Of a DNA stretch of 64,000 nt, positions 1 through 13,000 are shown piece after piece. Below the pieces are notes generated by a model, which saw only the letters and a list, made by a program, of their open reading frames with translations, was not told the origin of the DNA and did no database searches. This DNA is from Dallia pectoralis (lineage: Eukaryota > Chordata > Actinopteri > Esociformes > Umbridae): positions 10,481,682 through 10,545,681 of the forward strand of contig CM055755.1 in NCBI GenBank assembly GCA_029465975.1, read 5' to 3'. Within the stretch, counting starts at the first letter, position 1. Each line of letters opens with the position of its first letter. The position numbers and the translations under genes were made by a program.

Positions 1-370
1 TGGTGCTGTCGAGCCAAATCGGGTTCCCAAATAGGGTGCACTTATTATGTATCGTCATGATTGTCCTGTTGTCATTACAAATATTCTTGTTATTAGCTAT
101 CTGAGGTGTGATTCTGCTTTTAGTTATTGATTATGGACATAAAAGCATACTTCACATTTCATGTAGAGATTATTGTCAAAGAAATGATGGACATTTGCAA
201 ATGTCCTGGTCATTAAGGAGTGAAGCTGAGCTGTGTGTGTGTGTGTGTGTGTTTCTATTCAGGAAAGTGAAATACATAGGGGCTTTGAATGTTGAAATAC
301 ATTGACTCATATCACAGACCCGTTAGCATAACTACATTCTACACATCTACACGCGTTGTGCCATCGTCAT
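1..370. other. intron sequence, window start
   Basis: Presumed clstn2 intron. Contains a short (TG)n at 231-251. No exon or RNA gene seen. Confidence 0.6.
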
Positions 371-650
371 AAGATAGCATGGTTCACGATAAGATAGCAT
401 GGTTCACGATAAGATAGCATGGTTCACGATACGATAGCATGGTTCACGATACGATAGCATGGTTCACGATAAGATAGCATGGTTCACGATACGATAGCAT
501 GGTTCACGATACGATAGCATGGTTCACGATACGATAGCATGGTTCACGATAAGATAGCATGGTTCACGATAAGATAGCATGGTTCACGATACGATAGCAT
601 GGTTCACGATACGATAGCATGGTTCACGATACGATAGCATGGTTCACGAT
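371..650. repeat. 20-bp minisatellite, 14 exact-length copies
   Basis: Unit AAGATAGCATGGTTCACGAT, 14 copies with no length change. Copies differ only at one site (AAG or ACG). In order: A A A C C A C C C A A C C C. Confidence 0.97.
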
Positions 651-1247
651 ATCATCTACAGTAGATCCACTTCTGACGATTGCGGAGGTGTTGACCCTCA
701 CTGTCGTTGTGAGCCGAGATTATCTCTATGGTTAATAGAAATAAATTAGCATTAACGCTGAGCCGTACACCTCTGCTAGCTGCTAATTAGGCCGTGTTTC
801 CACAGCAGCGCCGGCTGTACGTCGCGGCGCCGGTGTCAGGGGATTTTTAACCTTGTTGGTCGTTAGCCTAGTATGTGTCACGTCAACACTCGTCCGTCCT
901 TTTGTTTTGCAGTCGCAGACACAACTATATTTGTGTGCCGGGAAATAATTTGAATAAATATACACAAAATAATATGCACCTTTCAAATAGACTGCCATGA
1001 GATACATTTCGGATGGGAATTGATTTATTTGAAAAAAAACGAGAAAACTAAATTAGATTTGCCTGGGGGTTATGTGGAGGCCAATGCAAATTGGGTTTGG
1101 TGAGATGGTAATGGAATACAGTTTGTATCCCACATTAGCTCGGTCACACTGTAGCAACTCCTTCTGGCAGCTTTTAATGGTATCAGACAAAGGTTCTCCA
1201 TCTGTTGTTTGCTTCATGACCTTAGTGATCCCTTTGATCATTCGCCA
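651..1247. other. intron sequence between arrays
   Basis: Unique-looking sequence. 1053-1241 is open on the minus strand (62 codons, IKGITKVMKQTTDGEPLSD...) and 1072-1260 is open on the plus strand. Neither is recognised and neither has clear splice borders. Confidence 0.5.
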
Positions 1248-3594
1248 TACTGTACAATAACATGTGTAAATAAGTTACTGGAGGCAGATCTTACACCCAC
1301 ATACTGTACAATAACATGTGTAAATAAGTTACTGGAGGCAGATCTTACACCCACATACTGTACAATAACATGTGTAAATAAGTTACTGGAGGCAGATCTT
1401 ACTCCCACATACTGTACCTAACATGTGTAAATAAGTTACTGGAGGCAGATCTTACTCCCACATACTGTACCTAACATGTGTTAAAGATCTTAACATACTG
1501 TACCTAACATGTGTAAATAAGTTACTGGAGGCAGATCTTACACCCACATACTGTACCTAACATGTGTAAATAAGTTACTGGAGGCAGATCTTACACCCAC
1601 ATACTGTACCTAACATGTGAAAATAAGTTACTGGAGGCAGATCTTACTCCCACATACTGTACCTAACATGTGTAAATAAGTTACTGGAGGCAGATCTTAC
1701 TTACCCACATACTGTACCTAACATGTGTAAATAAGTTACTGGAGGCAGATCTTAGATACTGTACCTAACATGTGTAAATAAGTTACCAGATCTTACACCC
1801 ACATACTGTACAATAACATGTGTAAATAAGTTACTGGAGGCAGATCTTACTCCCACATACTGTACCTAACATGTGTAAATAAGTTACTGGAGGCAGATCT
1901 TACTCCCACATACTGTACCTAACATGTGTAAATAAGTTACTGGAGGCAGATCTTACACCCACATACTGTACCTAACATGTGTAAATAAGTTACTGGAGGC
2001 AGATCTTACTCCCACATACTGTACCTAACATGTGTAAATAAGTTACTGGAGGCAGATCTTACTCCCACATACTGTACCTAACATGTGTAAATAAGTTACT
2101 GGAGGCAGATCTTACACCCACATACTGTACCTAACATGTGTAAATAAGTTACTGGAGGCAGATCTTACTCCCACATACTGTACCTAACATGTGTAAATAA
2201 GTTACTGGAGGCAGATCTTACACCCACATACTGTACCTAACATGTACCTAAATAAGTTACTGGAGGCAGATCTTACACCCACATACCCACATACTGTACC
2301 TAACATGTGTAAATAAGTTACTGGAGGCAGATCTTACTCCCACATACTGTACCTAACATGTGTAAATAAGTTACTGGAGGCAGATCTTACACCCACTGTA
2401 TACTGTAAATAAGTTACTGGAAGATCTTATGTACCTAACATGTAAATAAGTTACTGGAGGCAGAACTTACTCCCACATACTGTACCTACTGTAAATAAGT
2501 TACTAAGAACTTATGTGTAAATAAGTTACTGGAGGCAGATCTTACACCCACATACTGTACCTAACATGTACATAAGTTACTGGAAGATCTTATGTACCTA
2601 ACATGTAAATAAGTTACTGGAGGCAGATCTTACACCCACATACTGTACCTAACATGTGTAAATAAGTTACTGGAGGCAGAACTTACTCCCACATACTGTA
2701 CCTAACATGTGTAAATAAGTTACTGGAGGCAGATCTTACACCCACATACTGTACCTAACATGTGTAAATAAGTTACTGGAGGCAGATCTTACACCCACAT
2801 ACTGTACAATAACATGTGTAAATAAGTTACTGGAGGCAGATCTTACTCCCACATACTGTACCTAACATGTGTAAATAAGTTACTGGAGGCAGATCTTACT
2901 CCCACATACTGTACCTAACATGTGTAAATAAGTTACTGGAGGCAGATCTTACACCCACATACTGTACAATAACATGTGTAAATAAGTTACTGGAGGCAGA
3001 TCTTACTCCCACATACTGTACAATAACATGTGTAAATAAGTTACTGGAGGCAGAACTTACTCCCACATACTGTACCTAACATGTGTAAATAAGTTACTGG
3101 AGGCAGAACTTACTCCCACATACTGTACCTAACATGTGTAAATAAGTTACTGGAGGCAGATCTTACACCCACATACTGTACCTAACATGTGTAAATAAGT
3201 TACTGGAGGCAGAACTTACTCCCACATACTGTTCCTAACATGTGTAAATAAGTTACTGGAGGCAGATCTTACACCCACATACTGTACCTAACATGTGTAC
3301 ATAAGTTACTGGAGGCAGATCTTACACCCACATACTGTACCTAACATGTGTAAATAAGTTACTGGAGGCAGATCTTACACCCACATACTGTATCTAACAT
3401 GTGTAAATAAGTTACTGGAGGCAGAACTTACTCCCACATACTGTACCTAACATGTGTAAATAAGTTACTGGAGGCAGATCTTACACCCACATACTGTACC
3501 TAACATGTGTACATAAGTTACTGGAGGCAGATCTTACTCCCACATACTGTACCTAACATGTGTAAATAAGTTACTGGAGGCAGATCTTACTCCA
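1248..3594. repeat. 53/54-bp minisatellite, about 44 copies
   Basis: Unit runs from TACTGTACCTAACATGTG through AAATAAGTTACTGGAGGCAG to ATCTTACACCCACA. Variants: CAATAAC for CCTAAC (54 bp), TTACTCCC for TTACACCC, AGAACT for AGATCT. Units near 1480-1500 and 2240-2620 are truncated or hybrid. Confidence 0.96.
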
Positions 3595-4840
3595 CAGAGC
3601 CCTGCCAATTCATGATAAGATGCAGATGCTCAGTTTCCACTACAGGATGTGAAGGTGACCAGGCGAACCTAGTCTGGCCTCAGGGTTTGAAGGTGACCAG
3701 TATATAAGCCCTTGGACAGCTGCTTTACACTACCAGACCTGACCTCTCATATCTGTCCTTTTCCCAAGTTCTCCCGTTTGAGTTGCTGATGTAGATGCTC
3801 CCTGGTGATTTGGTGATTCCTATTGTCACTGTTCTTGTCCAGCTGGTGATGCAACTGGTCTGTACTCTGCCTAAAGATCCGGGACACAGCCCACGTGCAT
3901 TTACTGACCTGCTGGTCATCTGAACATCCAACAACATGGATGTGGTCCAAATGAGCATGCATTTACGTTTTTGTTATTGGTTGCTCTTTGTGCTTTCAGG
4001 TTGATTATCTGAAATGGTATTTTGTAACTGCTGATGTATGAAGGGATTTAAAAATGAGTTTGATTTAAAGTTTTAGCTTTTGATCTTCCTGTTGCTGGCA
4101 ACTGCTGTAAGACCATTGTCAATGTGTGACTAAGACTTCCGTGGGTGTATTGGACTTGGACAAGAACAGGAAAAGACATTGTAGGGAACATGAATTACAT
4201 AGCTCAATAGGGGCTGGAACACAATGGTTAAGCAGCACTTATACTTTCTGTAACTGTAGGACAAAGGTACCACATTGGTTTGGAGAAAGGGTTTTCAGAC
4301 TGTCCAACTGAGAAAATCATTCAACAATTTGACCCAATCACAGCCAATCACAATCTTTTGTTCCCTTTATCAGGCCTGTTTCCATTGGTTAGTGAGGGGG
4401 TTTATTGCATGCTAGCAAGAACAGGGTACTTTTATTTTAGTTTATATAACTCACTTGCTGAAGATTGGGAGCCTTGCTCATTCCATCCAAAGCACTGTTG
4501 TTACCAGCAGAGCAGTGGCATGGGAATTGTCACTGTAGAAAATCTGACTTCAGATCTGACAACGAAGCGGCCTTTTTGTAGCCAATCCTTAATCAGCCGA
4601 TATGCCATAAGAGACAATCTACTGTGAGTAACATTTGGTGCCCTTGCATGAGAACATCCCACTGCTGTTTTGGAGCCTAGAATCAGAGGAGAGATTGGGA
4701 TGTACAGTTATTTTATGTTGATAGAGATAGATGGTGGATAAAATCCACAGGGAGAGAAGACAGATTTATAAAGGACAGATGGAGGATACAGTGCCAGAAT
4801 TAGAAGACAGAGGCAGAGGGAGTCAGGCTGATTGTGGGAG
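3595..4840. other. intron sequence, no gene seen
   Basis: Mixed-composition sequence. A near-duplicate GAAGGTGACCAG pair lies at about 3649 and 3688. The 115-codon frame at 4280-4627 has no family resemblance I know and no splice context. A duplicated CCAATCACAGCCAATCAC occurs near 4334. Confidence 0.5.
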
Positions 4841-5165
4841 AGGTTAGTGGGGGAGGGGTGGGAGAGGGGTGAGAGAGGTTAGTGGGGGAGGGGGAGAGAG
4901 GGGTGAGAGATGGGTGAGAGAGGGGGATGGGAGAGGGGTGAGAGAGGTTAGTGGGAGAGGGGTGAGAGAGGGGTGAGAGAGGTTAGTGGGGGAGGGAGAG
5001 GGGTGAGAGATGGGTGAGAGAGGGGGGTGGGAGAGGGGTGAGAGAGGTTAGTGGAGGAGGGGGAGAGAGAGGGGTGAGAGATGGGTGAGAGAGGGGGTGG
5101 GAGAGGTTAGTGGGAGAGGGGTGAGAGAGGGGTGAGAGAGGTTAGTGGGGGAGGGAGAGGGGTGA
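4841..5165. repeat. GA-rich imperfect minisatellite
   Basis: Purine-rich repeats built from GAGAGGTTAGTGGGGGAGG and GAGAGGGGTGAGAGA, variable length. It flows directly into the 21-bp array. Confidence 0.92.
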
Positions 5166-5640
5166 GAGATGGATGTAGAGAACAGAGAGATGGATGTAGA
5201 GAACAGAGAGATGGATGTAGAGAACAGAGAGATGGATGTAGAGAACAGAGAGATGGATGTAGAGAACAGAGAGATGGATGTAGAGAACAGAGAGATGGAT
5301 GTAGAGAACAGAGAGATAGATGTAGAGAACAGATGGATGGATGTAGAGAACAGAGAGATGGATGTAGAGAACAGAGAGATGGATGTAGAGAACAGAGAGA
5401 TGGATGTAGAGAACAGATGGATGGATGTAGAGAACAGATGGATGGATGTAGAGAACAGAGAGATGGATGTAGAGAACAGAGAGATGGATGTAGAGAACAG
5501 ATGGATGGATGTAGAGAACAGAGAGATGGATGTAGAGAACAGAGAGATGGATGGAGAGAACAGAGAGATGGATGTAGAGAACAGAGAGATGGATGTAGAG
5601 AACAGAGAGATGGATGTAGAGAACAGATGGATGGATGGAG
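5166..5640. repeat. 21-bp minisatellite, about 22 copies
   Basis: Unit AGATGGATGTAGAGAACAGAG with an ACAGATGGATGG variant. 21 is divisible by 3, which is why two frames stay open (repeating MDVENRE or GCREQRD); this is not a gene. Confidence 0.96.
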
Positions 5641-5852
5641 CTGGCTATGTTGAATGTGTCCTACTTGTCAGGTGAACACTGTGTTAGTGAGACACACTGG
5701 AGATGTAAGAAGCCAGTGACACACATACACACGGTTGGAAAACGCAGAAGACACACAGTATAAACACAAACATTACATACACACACACCTTCATCTGCCT
5801 TTTATTTTCACTTATCCCCCCACACACACAGATTTGCCTTAGCCCGTCCACC
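5641..5852. other. short intron segment with CA runs
   Basis: Contains CACACA runs near 5718-5790 and 5820-5830. Nothing else seen. Confidence 0.6.
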
Positions 5853-6065
5853 GCCTCTCCTCTCTCCTCTCCTCTCTCCTCTCCTCTCTCCTCTCCTCTC
5901 TTTTCCTCTCTCCCTCTCCTCTCTCCTCTCCTCTCTCCTCTCCTCTCTCCTCTCTTTTCTCTCCTCTCCTCTCCTCTCTCCTCTCTCCTCTCCTCTCTCC
6001 TCTCTCCTCTCTCCTCTCCTCTCTCCTCTCCTCTCTCCTCTCTTTTCTCCTCTCTCCTCTCTCCC
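5853..6065. repeat. CTCCT microsatellite
   Basis: Pure pyrimidine tract of TCTCC/TCTCTCC with four TTTTC interruptions. Confidence 0.95.
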
Positions 6066-7571
6066 AGTCTCCGCGCTATCAGTGGCGTCTCACTGGTGCC
6101 AAAAGACCTGAGTGGAAAAACGGATGTGCCGTTTCCACTGAATCATTTTGCATGACTTCTGCATCGTTTGCAAAACTTCTCTCCAATAAGCGCAGAGAGA
6201 ACATTTAGCCTCTAAGCATTTTAGTCTGGATTACGTGCTGTGTTGAAGGGAACAGCCAGACTCTCATAAAGGCCTGCACGTTTATGCATTTCAATGAGCA
6301 CAAAAACACGTACACACACAGGCAGCCGTGTTCGTCATATAATTCTATGTTTTCCGTATTTCAATACATCAGATCATATTCACACCATAGATATCTCCCT
6401 CTCCTTCACGACCCCCCCTCGCGTCAGGTTACCATGACACCGACCACGCCAAAACTGCAATCAGAGCTTCGTCATCTGAGGCAGTCAGACGGTCTTCTCC
6501 AAACCGGCCAATCACAACGTCCTCGCTGCAGTCTTTACCAACTAGCCCAGCCCCATTGCCATCCCACAGTATCTACTTCCACTCTATATTAGTTACACTA
6601 CATCCATTCTGACTCTTGCACTTCCTTAACTGCCAAGTCAATTGTTCTTTCGTTATGCCGAAAACGCCGCAGCGGAAACATGCTTTTTCTCACAGAGCTA
6701 CCGATGGCCTTATTGATTTTCCATTGTGTGTCAGCAGCCTCGGGGTGAAGACACTTGACATTGTATGGGAAGCTACTTATCTGATGCTAATTCATTCATC
6801 CTCCCAGGAGAGAGACGATCATGCCCTGTTGCTCCCGTCTGTATTATCGAGACACCCCGGCCAGAGGCTGTGTTCAACCCCTGGTTCCTGGTTCCATCTG
6901 TCAGCCTCCTATCAGCCGCTCCTCCAGAGAATTGGCCCGTAAGATAAGCTCTGTCCTCCACGGTTGTAATGTGGGTTGTAAAGTCTAATGGAGACACTTG
7001 GACACATTAAGCTCTCAATGGCCTTGCAGGACTGGATGGAAGACACGTTCCTTTCCCCATCGCCCATAACCCCGCCCCCGCCCCGCCGACTCCCCGGGCT
7101 ATTCTACAAAGAGAGGTGGAAAATAGAAAGTATCGATTTCCAGTGCACTTTAATGTGATTGCCTTGGTTGGATTTGGTATCTCCTTTGGTCATTTCATTT
7201 GCTGCCTGTGTTTGTTCGGGCATGCCGAGCTGTTTGGGTATTGCTGTTGTGATTGGACATCACCTACTTGATTAAAGGAAAAGTACAAACAATTGTTCTA
7301 TGGTTTGTACAATTCTCTGAGAAAAGACCTCCGATTAAGTTAACACAGAATGCGTCGGGTGACTAAGTGCCTGGCATTTTGTTGTTAGAGAAACCTTAAA
7401 CCTGATAAACAGATGTCTCCTGCATCGCTAACAGATGGCCCTTCTAGACAAACACATGGTCAGACATTTGAGTTTAATTTAAACTGAACAGTGTACGTGT
7501 GCTGGTTAGCTCACTGACTCACAACATACTGTCAATGTATTCCCCCATTTGCACAGAAAGTTCAACTGAAA
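6066..7571. other. intron sequence, no gene seen
   Basis: Unique sequence with several open frames of 60-108 codons on both strands. None shows a recognisable domain or paired splice sites. Confidence 0.5.
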
Positions 7572-8074
7572 ACTGGTTAGCTGGTTACCTGGATAGCTGG
7601 TAAGTTGGATATCTGGTTAGCTGGATATCTGGTTAGCTGGATATCTGGTTAGCTGGATATCTGGATAACTGGTAAGTTGGATATCTGGTTAGCTGGATAT
7701 CTGGTTAGCTGGGTAGCTGGTTACCTGGATAGCTGGTAAGTTGTATATCTGGTTTGCTGGTTACCTGGATAACTGGTAAGTTGGATATCTGGTTAGCTGG
7801 ATATCTGGTTGGCTGGTTACCTGGATAGCTGGTAAGTTGGATATCTGGTTAGCTGGATATCTGGTTAGCTGGATAGCTGGATAGCTGGTTAGTTGGATAG
7901 CTGGTTAGTTGGATAGCTGGTTACCCGGATAGCTGGTTAGTTGGTTAGCTGGATAGCTGGTTAGCTGGATATCTGGTTAGCTGGATAGCTGGTTAGTTGG
8001 ATAGCTGGTTAGTTGGATAGTTGGATAGCTGGTTATTTGGTTAGCTGGATAGCTGGTTAGCTGGATTGCTAGTT
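7572..8074. repeat. 8-bp tandem array
   Basis: Repeats of CTGGTTAG, CTGGATAT, CTGGATAG and TTGGATAG, about 62 units, with GATATC sites throughout the first two thirds. Confidence 0.94.
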
Positions 8075-9638
8075 AACACACTAATTCACTTGTTTACTGA
8101 CTATGTAGGCTAACATTTGCATATAAACCATATTGAATCTGAATGCAGTGTGATGGATTTAAAATAATGAACACATATTCACTGCTATCCGTCCATCCAC
8201 AGTTGGTAAATCTGAGCAAAACGGGCTGTAAAAAATAACACCAACCCTAACCCTTGTTTTAGTTAATATTGTCAATAAAATATTAAGAGGACAAACCATA
8301 AAGACATTTCGATCAACCCGCATTGCTCCCGTTAATCAACGGTGCCAATATTAGTCCTGTGTGCCACGTATCTCAGTGGGAGAAACGTTTGGGCTGTTGT
8401 GATTATCGAGCCGCTGTGTTGTCTGATGGCTTCGTTGTCCTCTGACATCCACCGTCGTGGCCGCGTTCCTGGTTAATGGACGTTTCCTGCTGCTGTTTCT
8501 GGTGGTGCCGAGTGGGCGTCTGCGCTACTGTTTTACTCTGATCGGTATTGTGGGTCTGGTACTGACAGTTGTTTAGAGATGACTCGTGGGTCCACGCTGA
8601 GGTAATTGCCCGCGTTTCCTGATGTTGTTTGGTGACTAACTGTATCGATATAAAGGTGTGGTCATTGCTGACGTGCCCTAACACTCAACCTTCCTCTCAG
8701 CTGTCAGAAGGAACAGCATCCGTACGTTGAGGACCCTGTGTGTTATTCAGAACAGAAAACAGAGAGAAGGTTAAAGGTCACAACTCGATGCACTACAAAC
8801 CGATATTAGGGTACCGCGATGGCTTCCGGTACCACAGTCTTTCCTGGTCGCGGGTCGCCATGGACATACTTTGGTGGGGGAGGAAGCTGGACCAGATTAT
8901 GCAGGAATGATTCAGACACTTCAACCATCCTCTAGTCACACGGGCGGTCCGGCTCGGTTCGGGTTGTGTGAAGTGCATCTGAGCAGAGAGAAGCCTGCGG
9001 ATCAGACGGAGACACACTGTTCAGTCACAGACAGTGGGATGCCATTAACTCTCTGAGAAGAGCCTTTATGTAATTAAGAGCGAGGAGACAAGAGGATGAT
9101 GGCCGAGGATGAGTATGGGTGGGCCGCTGGTGAAGAAGCAGTTTTAATTAACATCCTTGTATACGGACACCCGCTCACACACACTTACACGCATACACAC
9201 ACACACACCACTTTGGTTTCTCCAACTCCATCCAGAGCATCCAAGCTTGATTAGCAGTATGTCTAATCTCAGAAATGGACGGACAGCCTCGTCTGACTAA
9301 TTTCGTGAAGAGCATAATTGCAGTGTTTTCACATTTTCAGCATGTGTGGAGCTGCTGTGGTGGGTGGGCGACTGTCTATCTCTCCCCTGCAGCTGAGAGG
9401 TTGTGGTGTAGAGTGTGTGTGTAGAGTGTGTGTGTGTAAGTGTGTGTGAGAGACATCATAAGTGTGAAGTGCAGAAAGGAGGTTCAGGGGCAATCAGGAG
9501 CTAATGTGAGGGTGGAAGGTGGGAGGAGGTGGGAGGAGGTGGGGAAGAGTGATGTGGACGGATAAAATGGGAGAACTATTGTAAGCTACATCTCTAGGTG
9601 ATTATGTTCTGAAGTACTGCGGTCTAAAGCACACTGTA
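8075..9638. other. intron sequence, no gene seen
   Basis: Unique sequence with short CA (9176-9208) and TG (9412-9450) runs. Frames of 61-93 codons show no known domain. Confidence 0.5.
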
Positions 9639-9689
9639 GTGTGTGTGTGTGTGTGTGTGTGTGTGAGTGTGAGTGTGAGTGTGAGTGTG

Positions 9690-9770
<81 letters not shown>
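9639..9770. repeat. (TG)n microsatellite with GTGAGT core
   Basis: 132 bp of TG repeats. Six GTGAGT hexamers lie at about 9662-9698 between two pure TG blocks. Confidence 0.97.
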
Positions 9771-9773
<3 letters not shown>

Positions 9774-10070
9774 CAGGGCTGTGTTTGTATGTCATATGTA
9801 CATCTAACAATTTATCAGAGAAGCCCTTGGCTGTTTGACAGAGATGGGGACACGAGTTTGAGACTCGGACTCAAATCCCAACTAAAGTGGCACACACAAA
9901 GACTTCAGACTTGATTTGAGACTCTAGCTCAAAGACTCAATATCTCCTCCAGCAGCTTCCTCATGGAGAACTGCAACTAGAAGCGAGAAAATGTGCCCTT
10001 CTCAACATCCGATTTCATAAGCATCAACTTAGTCTTATTCATCAGAACACAGGCCTGTCTGAACACAGCC
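9771..10070. other. intron sequence before the giant array
   Basis: Unique. A loose direct repeat of GAGACTC...CTCAAA occurs at 9858-9938. No gene seen. Confidence 0.55.
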
Positions 10071-13000
10071 CTGCGAGGTAACGCCTTATTGTTTGTGCTC
10101 TGTGATATAACGCCTTATTGTTTGTGCTCTGTGAGGTAACGCCTTATTGTTTGTGCTCTGTGAGGTAACGCCTTATTGTTTGTCCTCTGTGATGTAACGC
10201 CTTATTGTTTGTGCTTTGTGAGGTAACGCCTTATTGTTTGTGCTCTGTGAGGTAACGCCTTATTGTTTGTCCTCTGTGATGTAACGCCTTATTGTTTGTG
10301 CTCTGTGAGGTAACGCCTTATTGTTTGTGCTCTGTGATGTAACGCCTTATTGTTTGTCCTCTGTGATGTAACGCCTTATTGTTTGTCCTCTGTGATGTAA
10401 CGCCTTATTGTTTGTGCTTTGTGAGGTAACGCCTTATTGTTTGTGCTCTGTGATATAACGCCTTATTGTTTGTGCCCTGCGAGGTAACGCCTAATTGTTG
10501 TGCCCTATGAGGTAACGCCTGATTGTTTGTGCTTTGTGAGGTAACGCCTTATTGTTTGTCCTCTGTGATGTAACGCCTTATTGTTTGTGCTCTGTGAGGT
10601 AACGCCTTATTGTTTGTGCTCTGTGATATAACGCCTTATTGTTTGTGCTCTGTGAGGTAACGCCTTATTGTTTGTGCTCTGTGAGGTAACGCTTGATTGT
10701 TTGTGCTCTGTGAGGTAACGCCTTATTGTTTGTGCTCTGTGATATAACGCCTTATTGTTTGTGCTCTGTGAGGTAACGCCTTATTGTTTGTGCTCTGTGA
10801 GGTAACGCCTTATTGTTTGTGCTCTGTGAGGTAACGCCTTATTGTTTGTGCTCTGTGAGGTAACGCCTTATTGTTTGTGCTCTGTGAGGTAACGCCTTAT
10901 TGTTTGTGCTCTGTGAGGTAACGCCTTATTGTTTGTGCTCTGTGAGGTAACGCCTTATTGTTTGTGCTCTGTGATGTAACGCCTTATTGTTTGTCCTCTG
11001 TGATGTAACGCCTTATTGTTTGTCCTCTGTGATGTAACGCCTTATTGTTTGTGCTTTGTGAGGTAACGCCTTATTGTTTGTCCTCTGTGATGTAACGCCT
11101 TATTGTTTGTGCTCTGTGAGGTAACGCCTTATTGTTTGTCCTCTGTGAGGTAACGCCTTATTGTTTGTGCTCTGTGAGGTAACGCCTTATTGTTTGTCCT
11201 CTGTGAGGTAACGCCTTATTGTTTGTGCTCTGTGAGGTAACGCCTTATTGTTTGTGCTCTGTGAGGTAACGCCTTATTGTTTGTGCTCTGTGATGTAACG
11301 CCTGATTGTTTGTCCTCTGTGAGGTAACGCCTTATTGTTTGTGCTCTGTGAGGTAACGCCTTATTGTTTGTGCTCTGTGAGGTAACGCCTTATTGTTTGT
11401 GCTCTGTGAGGTAACGCCTTATTGTTTGTGCTCTGTGAGGTAACGCCTTATTGTTTGTGCTCTGTGAGGTAACGCCTTATTGTTTGTGCTCTGTGAGGTA
11501 ACGCCTTATTGTTTGTGCTCTGTGAGGTAACGCCTTATTGTTTGTGCTCTGTGAGGTAACGCCTTATTGTTTGTGCTCTGTGAGGTAACGCCTTATTGTT
11601 TGTGCTCTGTGATATAACGCCTTATTGTTTGTGCTCTGTGAGGTAACGCCTTATTGTTTGTGCTCTGTGAGGTAACGCTTGATTGTTTGTGCTCTGTGAG
11701 GTAACGCCTTATTGTTTGTGCTCTGTGATATAACGCCTTATTGTTTGTGCTCTGTGAGGTAACGCCTTATTGTTTGTGCTCTGTGAGGTAACGCTTGATT
11801 GTTTGTGCTCTGTGAGGTAACGCCTTATTGTTTGTGCTCTGTGAGGTAACGCCTTATTGTTTGTGCTCTGTGAGGTAACGCCTTATTGTTTGTGCTCTGT
11901 GATGTAACGCCTTATTGTTTGTCCTCTGTGATGTAACGCCTTATTGTTTGTCCTCTGTGATGTAACGCCTTATTGTTTGTGCTTTGTGAGGTAACGCCTT
12001 ATTGTTTGTCCTCTGTGATGTAAAGCCTTATTGTTTGTGCTCTGTGAGGTAACGCCTTATTGTTTGTCCTCTGTGAGGTAACGCCTTATTGTTTGTGCTC
12101 TGTGAGGTAACGCCTTATTGTTTGTCCTCTGTGAGGTAACGCCTTATTGTTTGTGCTCTGTGAGGTAACGCCTTATTGTTTGTGCTCTGTGAGGTAACGC
12201 CTTATTGTTTGTGCTCTGTGATGTAACGCCTGATTGTTTGTCCTCTGTGAGGTAACGCCTTATTGTTTGTGCTCTGTGAGGTAACGCCTTATTGTTTGTG
12301 CTCTGTGAGGTAACGCCTTATTGTTTGTGCTCTGTGAGGTAACGCCTTATTGTTTGTGCTCTGTGAGGTAACGCCTTATTGTTTGTGCTCTGTGAGGTAA
12401 CGCCTTATTGTTTGTGCTCTGTGAGGTAACGCCTTATTGTTTGTGCTCTGTGAGGTAACGCCTTATTGTTTGTGCTCTGTGAGGTAACGCCTTATTGTTT
12501 GTGCTCTGTGAGGTAACGCCTTATTGTTTGTGCTCTGTGAGGTAACGCCTTATTGTTTGTGCTCTGTGAGGTAACGCCTGATTGTTTGTGCTCTGTGAGG
12601 TAACGCCTTATTGTTTGTGCTCTGTGAGGTAACGCCTTATTGTTTGTGCTCTGTGAGGTAACGCCTTATTGTTTGTGCTCTGTGATGTAACGCCTTATTG
12701 TTTGTCCTCTGTGATGTAACGCCTTATTGTTTGTCCTCTGTGATGTAACGCCTTATTGTTTGTGCTTTGTGAGGTAACGCCTTATTGTTTGTGCTCTGTG
12801 ATATAACGCCTTATTGTTTGTGCCCTGCGAGGTAACGCCTAATTGTTGTGCCCTATGAGGTAACGCCTGATTGTTTGTGCTTTGTGAGGTAACGCCTTAT
12901 TGTTTGTCCTCTGTGATGTAACGCCTTATTGTTTGTGCTCTGTGAGGTAACGCCTTATTGTTTGTGCTCTGTGATATAACGCCTTATTGTTTGTGCTCTG

